Assembly: GCA_016793505.1 (NCBI GenBank)
Contig: JAEULW010000255.1
Span: 27,886 to 91,885 of the forward strand
Source: Methylobacteriaceae bacterium
GTDB taxonomy: Bacteria; Pseudomonadota; Alphaproteobacteria; Rhizobiales; Beijerinckiaceae
Length of the DNA stretch: 64,000 bases
Reading direction: 5' to 3'
Positions 45,174-51,341 of the stretch are shown here, in pieces. Each line of letters begins with the position of its first letter. Position 1 is the first letter of the stretch. The translations under genes were made by a program, and so were the position numbers. The notes under the pieces were generated by a model. It was not told the origin of the DNA and ran no database searches. It saw only the letters and a list, made by a program, of their open reading frames with translations.

Positions 45174-45196
45174 ATTGTATACCAATGTTGTGCAAT
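45174..45196. promoter_or_regulatory. Candidate GntR-family operator 1 (ABC operon / ATPase divergent promoter)
   Basis: ATTGTATACCAAT is followed by the small inverted repeat TTGTGCAA, in the 107-bp gap between the divergent binding-protein (45148) and ATPase (45256) genes. The GTATAC core matches the type of half-site bound by FCD-subfamily GntR proteins. Similar motifs occur in two other divergent promoters, at 49283-49302 and 51305-51325. Confidence 0.6.
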
Positions 45197-45255
45197 CTTG
45201 CGCTCCGGCGCAAGCTGTTTCATGAAGGGCGGGAGCAGTCCGGCGGGGGCCATCC

Positions 45256-45993
45256 GTGTCGTTTCTCGATCTTGCGGGCGTCAGCGCGAACTATGGCCGG
45301 CACGAGGTCCTGAGCGAGATTTCGCTGAGCATCGCGCGCGGCGAAGTGGTGGCGCTGATCGGCCCCTCCGGCTCCGGCAAGAGCACGCTGTTGCGCACGC
45401 TGATCGGCCTGACGCGGCCGACCCGCGGTTCGGTGACGCTCGAGGGCGCGCCGATCGGCTATGGCGACGCCGCCTCGCTGCGCGCCGCGCGCGACCGTTT
45501 CGCCATCGTCTTCCAGCAATACAATCTGTTCCAGAACATGACCGCGCTGCGCAACGTCGCCATCGCGCCGGAGATCGTGAAGAAGCGCCCGCGCGCCGAG
45601 GTGGCGACGGAGGCGGCTGCGCTGCTCGCCCGCGTCGGCCTCGGCGACAAGCTCCACGCCTATCCCGACGAGCTTTCCGGCGGCCAGCAGCAGCGCGTGG
45701 CGATCGCCCGCGCGCTGGCGCAGAAGCCGGCGATCCTGCTGCTCGACGAGGTGACCGCCGCGCTCGATCCCGAACTCGTCACCGAAGTGCTCGACACCAT
45801 CCGCGAGCTCGCCGCCGACGGCATGACCATGCTGGTGGTCAGCCACGAGATGGCCTTCGTCAGGGAGGTGGCGAGCCGCGTCGTCTTCATGGACAAGGGC
45901 CGCATCGTCGAGACCGGCGCGCCGGCCGACATCTTCGAGCGGCCGCAAACCGAGCGGCTGCGCGATTTCGCCGCCAAGATCCTCAAGCACTGA
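45256..45993 (+). CDS. Amino-acid ABC transporter ATPase (GlnQ family)
   Basis: The 245-residue cassette ATPase begins at a GTG preceded by a G-rich stretch. Walker A GPSGSGKST lies near residue 36, Q-loop FQQYNLFQNM near 89, signature LSGGQQQR near 139, Walker B ILLLDEVTAALD near 158 and switch His VSHEMAFVREVA near 195. It is the only ATPase of this class between 36 and 57 kb, so it probably energises both permease sets (42902-44289 and 47604-48311). It is transcribed with the DUF6282 gene, 3 bp downstream. Confidence 0.94.
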   Translation: MSFLDLAGVSANYGRHEVLSEISLSIARGEVVALIGPSGSGKSTLLRTLIGLTRPTRGSVTLEGAPIGYGDAASLRAARDRFAIVFQQYNLFQNMTALRNVAIAPEIVKKRPRAEVATEAAALLARVGLGDKLHAYPDELSGGQQQRVAIARALAQKPAILLLDEVTAALDPELVTEVLDTIRELAADGMTMLVVSHEMAFVREVASRVVFMDKGRIVETGAPADIFERPQTERLRDFAAKILKH

Positions 45994-45996
45994 CCG

Positions 45997-46926
45997 ATGC
46001 GCCCCGCCCCGCCCGGCCTCGATCTTCTCGCCGGCGCGGCGGATGGCCACGTCCATGCCTGTCCGCACATCAATGCGCGCCGGCTCGACGCCTTCGAGGC
46101 GACGCGGGAAGCGGCCGCCGCCGGCATGGCGGGGCTCGGGCTGATGGACAATTTCGGCAACAGCGCCGGCCTCGCCGCGCTCGTCATGCGCGAGCTCGGG
46201 GCCCTCGGCGTCGATGTCTGGGGCGGCCTGATCATGGAGCCGCCGGCCGGCGGCGTCAGCCTCGAGGCGGCGCGCATCGCGCTCGACTATGGCTATGGCG
46301 CGGGCGGGGCGCGCTTCCTGTCGCTGCCGACGCATCACACGCGGCATGTGGCGCGCCAGGAAGGGCGATCCCCGGCCTATGTCGAGGCCTGTTTCCACAT
46401 GCCCGAGCGCGGCCCGCTCCCCGATCCGCTGCCGGCGATCCTCGATCTGGCGGCGCGCCGCGACGTCGTCTTCAATCTCGGCCATGTCGGCGACGGCGAG
46501 GCGGTGCGTCTCGCCGAGGCGGCGAAGGCGCGCGGCGTCGCCCGCGTGCTCGCCCCCGCCAATCATTTCGACGTCGCGACCGTGCGCGAGCTCGCCGCGC
46601 TCGGCGCCTGCGTCGAGTTCTCCTTCTTCTTCGTCAGCCCGGCGACGCAGGTCGGCCTGACGCATGTCGACGCGGAGAAGCACCGCATCGCCGCCGCCCC
46701 GCTCGATGCGATGGTCGCGCGCATCGCCGCGGCGCCGCCGGACAAGGTGATCCTGTCGAGCGATTGCGGCGTCGCGCTGCTGCCGCCGCCGGTCGAGGGG
46801 CTGCGCTGTTTCCTGACCCTGCTCGAGGCGGCGGGGATCGAACGGGCCGCGCTCGCCGCGATGGTCGGCGCCAATCCGAAACGGCTGTTCCGCGTCAGCG
46901 CACCGTCGCCAGCGCGTGATCCCTGA
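45997..46926 (+). CDS. DUF6282/amidohydrolase-like metal-dependent TIM-barrel hydrolase
   Basis: The 309-residue protein starts near DGHVHACPHINARR (residues 17-30), an HxH metal motif, and continues with LPTHHTRHV near 110, FNLGHVGDG near 160, a PANHFDV His near 187 and VILSSDCGVA near 250 (Asp). This is the amidohydrolase-like pattern of DUF6282 proteins. It most likely hydrolyses an amide, lactone or ester. It is co-transcribed with the GlnQ-like ATPase. Its 3' end overlaps the convergent GntR gene by 32 bp, which is unusual though common in dense genomes. Confidence 0.8.
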   Translation: MRPAPPGLDLLAGAADGHVHACPHINARRLDAFEATREAAAAGMAGLGLMDNFGNSAGLAALVMRELGALGVDVWGGLIMEPPAGGVSLEAARIALDYGYGAGGARFLSLPTHHTRHVARQEGRSPAYVEACFHMPERGPLPDPLPAILDLAARRDVVFNLGHVGDGEAVRLAEAAKARGVARVLAPANHFDVATVRELAALGACVEFSFFFVSPATQVGLTHVDAEKHRIAAAPLDAMVARIAAAPPDKVILSSDCGVALLPPPVEGLRCFLTLLEAAGIERAALAAMVGANPKRLFRVSAPSPARDP

Positions 46927-47581
46927 GGCTGCGGCAATGCGCCTGCACGGCGAGCCGCGCGGCGCGCCGGTCGCCGCTCTCCAGCGCCTCGAGAATCGTC
47001 AGATGCTCGCTGGAATCCGGCCCGACCCGATCCTTCAGCCTGGCGATCTCGAACAGCCGCGTCGTGACGCGCAGCGCCAGGATCATCTCGGCCATCACCG
47101 GATTGCCGCAATGCTCGATGTAGAGTCCGTGCAGATTGTCGTCGGACTTCCAGTGCGCATGGGTGTGGTAGGCGGCGGCGCGCATCAGCCCCTTGATCTC
47201 GTGCCTGACCGCCGCCAGCGCCGCGCCGGGTATCGCGCCGATCGCCAGCACCGCCGCCTCGCCCTCGAGAATCTCACGCACTTTCAGACTGTGCAGATAT
47301 TCGGTGAGATCGACATGCCTGACGACGAAGGAGCGGTTGGCCGCCTTGCGCACGAGGCCTTCACCCTCGAGCCGCTGCAGCGCCTCGCGCAGAGGCGTGC
47401 GCGAGATGCCGAGCGTGTCGGCGAGGCGCGCCTCGATGATCGTTTCGCCGCCCTTCAGGCGCCGGTCGCGGATCATGTCGGTGATGGCGCGGTGGGCGAG
47501 ACTGGACAGGTTGACGCCCTGCCCGGCGAGCAGCGGCTCGGCGGGATCGACGGGCTGAAGGCGGCCTTGCGCGACAGACAT
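46895..47581 (-). CDS. GntR/FCD-family transcriptional regulator
   Basis: The 228-residue regulator has an N-terminal winged helix-turn-helix from about residue 28 to 95, including LADTLGISRTPLREALQRLEGEGLV-like sequence (LxxxLxxSxxxVReAL pattern), then an all-helical FCD effector domain with VREILEGEAAVLA near 100. The ATG at 47581 has AGGGGAC upstream; an in-frame ATG at 47647 lies in the permease gene. It is the third gene of a leftward unit (binding protein, permease, regulator) beginning at 49232, whose promoter holds one of three shared candidate operators. It probably represses its own operon and the divergent units. Confidence 0.92.
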   Translation of the reverse strand: MSVAQGRLQPVDPAEPLLAGQGVNLSSLAHRAITDMIRDRRLKGGETIIEARLADTLGISRTPLREALQRLEGEGLVRKAANRSFVVRHVDLTEYLHSLKVREILEGEAAVLAIGAIPGAALAAVRHEIKGLMRAAAYHTHAHWKSDDNLHGLYIEHCGNPVMAEMILALRVTTRLFEIARLKDRVGPDSSEHLTILEALESGDRRAARLAVQAHCRSLRDHALATVR

Positions 47582-47603
47582 GGCGCGTCCCCTACACGCT
47601 TCG

Positions 47604-48311
47604 TCAGCGATCGTCACGGACAAGTTGCTTGGCCTCGACCGCGCCATAGGCCTTGCCGAAATACGCCTCGATGCGCCGCTGCACCATGTCCCAGGCCGTC
47701 GTCATGACCAGATAGAGGATCGCGACGACGCAGAATATTTCCAGAACTTCAAAGCGTTGCTGCATCAGAATCTGGCCGCGGCGGAGCAGCTCCTCCATCG
47801 AGATGACGGAGGCGATCGACGTCGTCTTCAGCAGGCCGTTCACCGAATTGCCGAGCGGCGGGATGATCACGCGCAGCGCCTGCGGCATGGTGACGAGCAG
47901 GAAGGCCTGTCGGCGGTTGAGGCCGAGCGCCCGCGCCGCGTCGCGCTGACCGGCCCCGACCGACAGGATGCCGCCGCGCAGAATCTCGGAGAGATAGGCC
48001 GCCTCGTTCAGCGCCAGCCCGATGATCGCGGATTCGAACACCGAGAGCCGCACCAGTCCAAGTTGCGGCAGGCCGGTGTAGATGATGATCAACTGCACAA
48101 GCAGCGGCGTGCCGCGGAACACCCAGACATAGAATTGCGAAAAACCGCTGAGCGCGCGCGAGGACGACATGCGCATCAGCGTCACGCCGAGGCCGAGGAC
48201 GAAGCCGAGCGTCAGCGTCGACACGGTCAGGAAGAGCGTGACCAGCGCGCCTTCGAGCAGATAGGCATTGGTGAAATAGCCGAGGAAGCCGTCCCAGTTC
48301 CAGACGCGCAT
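47604..48311 (-). CDS. Polar amino-acid-type ABC transporter permease (second system)
   Basis: The 235-residue inner-membrane permease shows several helices, the FRGTPLLVQLIIIYTGLPQ segment of amino-acid permeases and an EAA loop (DAARALGLNRRQAFLLVTMPQ) near 142. It is probably a homodimer, since only one permease accompanies this binding protein. It is preceded by the binding-protein gene (54 bp) and followed by the GntR gene (22 bp). Confidence 0.92.
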   Translation of the reverse strand: MRVWNWDGFLGYFTNAYLLEGALVTLFLTVSTLTLGFVLGLGVTLMRMSSSRALSGFSQFYVWVFRGTPLLVQLIIIYTGLPQLGLVRLSVFESAIIGLALNEAAYLSEILRGGILSVGAGQRDAARALGLNRRQAFLLVTMPQALRVIIPPLGNSVNGLLKTTSIASVISMEELLRRGQILMQQRFEVLEIFCVVAILYLVMTTAWDMVQRRIEAYFGKAYGAVEAKQLVRDDR

Positions 48312-48365
48312 CGATCGCTCTCCGGCGGCGGCGGGAGCGACGCGACGCCGCTCCCGCCAGCCCGA

Positions 48366-49232
48366 TCAGGCGGGGCCCGTTCCGTCGATCTTGAAGGTCG
48401 AGCCCTCGATCTTCAGCACGCCGTACTTGTCGAACAGCTGGTCGTAATAGCCGGACTTCTTCAGATCGTTGAGCGCGCCGACGACCGCCTCCGCCAGCGT
48501 CTTGTTGGCGAAGGCGAAGGTCGCGGTCTGCGGGAACAGGCCGGCGACGGCGCGGGTGAAGTCGCCACGGCCCTGCCAGTACATCGCCGTCGCGTCGATC
48601 GCGGTCGCCGCCTGCACCTGGCCGGCGCGCAGCGCCTGGAAGGATTCGGCGAAATTGTTGAAGGTGCGGATGGTCAGCCCGGCGAGGCCCTTGCCCTTCA
48701 GCATCGTGTCGACCTCGCGGGTGCGGCGCTCCTCGATGCCGCCGAGCTCGACCGACACCGCCTTGCCCGCGAGATCCTCCCACTTCTCGATCTTCAGCGG
48801 ATTGCCGCGTGAGACGAGGAAGCTGATCGCGGCGCGCTCGTAAGGCACCATGTACATCAGCTTGGAGCGCTCCTCGGTCCAGAAGATGCCGGTGTTGATC
48901 ATGTCCCAGCGCTTGGCGGCGAGGCCCGGCACCATCGCGGCGAATTCGATGCGCACATATTCCGGCGTCAGGCCGAGCAGTTTGGCGACTTCGTTGCCGA
49001 GTTCGACGCGCATGCCCTGCAACTGGCCCTTGTCGTCGACGAATTGCAGCGGCGGCAGGGTCGGATTGATCGACATCACCAGCGTGTTCGCCTTGATGAT
49101 GTTGGGCGGCGCAATCTTCGCCTGCGCGCGCGCCCGGCCGGGCAGCGTCGCGGTCAGGCCAAGCGCGCCGGCGCCGGCGAGAACGCCGCGGCGCGTCGCC
49201 CCGCGACCGAAAGAACGAATGTCTGCCGTCAT
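48366..49232 (-). CDS. Amino-acid-type ABC substrate-binding protein (family 3, second system)
   Basis: The 288-residue periplasmic protein has a twin-arginine-like signal (GATRRGVLAGAGALGLTAT) ending near RARAQ. The mature region contains INPTLPPLQFVDDKGQLQGM and ELGNEVAKLLG, as in family 3 proteins, and resembles the binding protein at 44312. The ATG at 49232 has GAGGAGGGC upstream. It heads the operon that includes the GntR gene, and is divergent from the phosphotriesterase homologue. Confidence 0.92.
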   Translation of the reverse strand: MTADIRSFGRGATRRGVLAGAGALGLTATLPGRARAQAKIAPPNIIKANTLVMSINPTLPPLQFVDDKGQLQGMRVELGNEVAKLLGLTPEYVRIEFAAMVPGLAAKRWDMINTGIFWTEERSKLMYMVPYERAAISFLVSRGNPLKIEKWEDLAGKAVSVELGGIEERRTREVDTMLKGKGLAGLTIRTFNNFAESFQALRAGQVQAATAIDATAMYWQGRGDFTRAVAGLFPQTATFAFANKTLAEAVVGALNDLKKSGYYDQLFDKYGVLKIEGSTFKIDGTGPA

Positions 49233-49282
49233 CCTGCCCTCCTCTGCCCGCATCGGTCGCGATGGACCCGCGCCGACGTCGA

Positions 49283-49302
49283 TTGTATGCATAGCGTATG
49301 CC
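49283..49302. promoter_or_regulatory. Candidate GntR-family operator 2 (binding protein / phosphotriesterase)
   Basis: TTGTATGCATAGCGTATGCC contains two GTATGC cores 11 bp apart, i.e. one helical turn. It lies in the 107-bp gap between divergent genes at 49232 and 49340, 51 bp before the leftward gene. The leftward operon includes the GntR gene itself, so this site would allow autoregulation. Confidence 0.6.
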
Positions 49303-49339
49303 AGCAGGCCCGGCCGTCAAGCAGAAAGCGGATTCGGCG

Positions 49340-50362
49340 ATGAGCGCAGGACAGATCGTCACCGTCACGGGCGAGATCGCGCCGGATGCGTTGGGCCCGA
49401 CGCTGATGCACGAGCACGTGTTGTGCGATCTCACCAACCCGGCCTGGCGCGGCAAGCCGGCCGATCTGCCGATCACGCTCGCGAACCGGCACGAAATCGA
49501 CTACCGGCCGATGGTTCCGGGCCATCACGTGCTGGCCGACCGCGCCGTCGCGGCGCAGGATCTCGCCGCCTTCCGCGCCGCCGGCGGCGCCGCCATCGTC
49601 GATCTGACGACCGGCGGCATCGGCCCCGATCCGGAGGGGCTCGCGGACCTGTCGCGCCTGAGCGGCGTCGCGATCGTGCTCGGCGCCGGCTTCTACACCG
49701 ACGCCTATGTCGACGACGCGACGAAGGCGCTGCCCGTCGAGGCGCTGGCGGAGATCATCGAGGCGCAGGTGACGCAGGGCGCGTGGGGAACGCGCATGCG
49801 CTGCGGCGTCATCGGCGAGATCGGCGTCTCCTGGCCGATGACGCCGTTCGAGGAGCGCGCGCTGATCGCCGCGGCGATCGCCCAGCGCCGCACGGGGGCG
49901 ATGATCAACGTCCATCCAGGCCGCCATCCGCTGGCCTGCAACGGGATCTGCGACGTGCTCGAACGCGCCGGCGCCGACCTGTCGCGCGTCGTGCTCAGTC
50001 ACATGGACCGCACGCATCCCGAAGATGTCGAGGCCGTCGTCGCGCTCGCCCGCCGCGCCATTGTCGAATACGACTTCTTCGGCATCGAGACGTCGAACTA
50101 CTGGATGGGCGTCGTCGATCTGCCCAACGACTGGATGCGGCTGCGCGCGTTGCGCCGGCTGTTCGAGGCCGGACTCGGCGATCGCGTCTGCATCAGCCAC
50201 GACATCTGCACGCGCACGCGGCTGATCGCCCATGGCGGCCACGGTTATCGCCACATCCTGACCAATGTGCGTCCGCTGATGCGTGACCGCGGCTGGAGCG
50301 AGAGCGAAATCGCGCAGCTGCTGATCGACACGCCGCGCCGGCTGCTGACGATCGGCGGCTGA
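49340..50362 (+). CDS. Phosphotriesterase-related amidohydrolase (PHP/lactonase-like)
   Basis: The 340-residue TIM-barrel metalloprotein has MHEHVL near residue 24 (HxH), VIGEIGVSW near 160 with Glu in place of the carbamylated Lys, INVHPG near 190, SHMDR near 220 and ISHDI near 285 (Asp). This is the ligand set of phosphotriesterase-homology and lactonase-like proteins. The ATG at 49340 (MSAGQIV) is chosen because the upstream ATG at 49298 lies in the regulatory repeat. It is divergent from the second binding protein and convergent with a DHDPS homologue; the two stop codons are directly adjacent. Confidence 0.88.
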   Translation: MSAGQIVTVTGEIAPDALGPTLMHEHVLCDLTNPAWRGKPADLPITLANRHEIDYRPMVPGHHVLADRAVAAQDLAAFRAAGGAAIVDLTTGGIGPDPEGLADLSRLSGVAIVLGAGFYTDAYVDDATKALPVEALAEIIEAQVTQGAWGTRMRCGVIGEIGVSWPMTPFEERALIAAAIAQRRTGAMINVHPGRHPLACNGICDVLERAGADLSRVVLSHMDRTHPEDVEAVVALARRAIVEYDFFGIETSNYWMGVVDLPNDWMRLRALRRLFEAGLGDRVCISHDICTRTRLIAHGGHGYRHILTNVRPLMRDRGWSESEIAQLLIDTPRRLLTIGG

Positions 50363-51268
50363 TCACTCCGCCGCGGCGCGCGCGCCGTGCAGCAGCCCCA
50401 TCTCGACCAGCACCTTGCGCAGCGCCGGCCGGTCCTTCTCCGGCAGGGGCAGGCGCGGGGCGCGCGGCGGCCCCATCGACATGCCCATCATCTCGAACGC
50501 CGCCTTTGTGCCCGAGACGTAGCGCGGCCCGCCGACCCAGGGCAGCAACGGCACGAGCTTGCGGTGGATCGCCGTCGATTCGTCGAGATCGCGGCGGTCG
50601 CGCACGGCGTTGAACAGCTCGGCCGACAGCTTCGGCGCGACATTGGAGCACACCGCGACCCAGCCCTCGGCCCCGAGCCAGAAGGATTCGAAGCCGAGCA
50701 CGCCGGCGAACACCGTCATGCGCTCGCCGCACAGGCGGATGATCTCGCGCACCCGCGTCACGTCGAGCGTCGATTCCTTGATGTAGCAGCAGTTGGGAAT
50801 GGTCGAGAGGCGCGCCACCGTCTCCGGCACGAGATCGACATTCGCCGTCGCCGGATTGTTGTAGACCATGATCGGAATGCCGATCGCGTCGGCGACGCTC
50901 TTGTAGTGGACGTAAAGCTCGTCCTCGGTCGGCACGCTGTAATAGGGCGGGATGATCATCACCCCGTCGGCGCCCTGCGCCTCGGCTTCGCGCGACATGG
51001 CGACGACGTCGCGCGTCCATTCCCCGCCCGTGCCGATCAGCACCGGCACGCGGCCGGCCGCGGTCTTCACCACCGTGTCGACCACGGCGCGGCGCTCGTC
51101 CGGCGTGATCGACAGGAACTCGCCGGTCGAGCCGAGCGGGATCAGGCCGTGAATGCCCTCCGCGATCTGGAACTCGACCAGCCGAGCCAGCGCCGCGAGA
51201 TCGACCGCCGCGCCATCCGCCGTGAACGGGGTGACCAGCACCGTATAGGTTCCGCGAAACCGCTTCAT
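50363..51268 (-). CDS. DHDPS-superfamily lyase (second homologue)
   Basis: The 301-residue protein is closer to canonical dihydrodipicolinate synthase than the homologue at 39144: the loop reads LGSTGEFLSIT near 48 and the Schiff-base Lys is in CCYIKEST near 163. MVYNNPATANVDLV near 137 carries the conserved Tyr. Catabolic rather than biosynthetic function is likely because of its neighbours. Start 51268 has CGGAGAG upstream. Divergent from the fused dehydrogenase gene across a 73-bp gap that carries a candidate GntR operator. Confidence 0.9.
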   Translation of the reverse strand: MKRFRGTYTVLVTPFTADGAAVDLAALARLVEFQIAEGIHGLIPLGSTGEFLSITPDERRAVVDTVVKTAAGRVPVLIGTGGEWTRDVVAMSREAEAQGADGVMIIPPYYSVPTEDELYVHYKSVADAIGIPIMVYNNPATANVDLVPETVARLSTIPNCCYIKESTLDVTRVREIIRLCGERMTVFAGVLGFESFWLGAEGWVAVCSNVAPKLSAELFNAVRDRRDLDESTAIHRKLVPLLPWVGGPRYVSGTKAAFEMMGMSMGPPRAPRLPLPEKDRPALRKVLVEMGLLHGARAAAE

Positions 51269-51304
51269 CGCGCTCTCCGTCCGCTTTTCGCAAGGCGTGC
51301 GGAA

Positions 51305-51325
51305 TCGTATATGCCTTGTATGCAA
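51305..51325. promoter_or_regulatory. Candidate GntR-family operator 3 (DHDPS / fused dehydrogenase)
   Basis: The stretch holds TCGTATATGCC immediately followed by TTGTATGCAA, again two GTAT-type cores one turn apart. It fills the middle of the 73-bp divergent gap between 51268 and 51342. Resemblance to sites 1 and 2 suggests common control by the GntR gene at 46895. Confidence 0.6.
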
Positions 51326-51341
51326 CGGAAGATGCAAGGCG

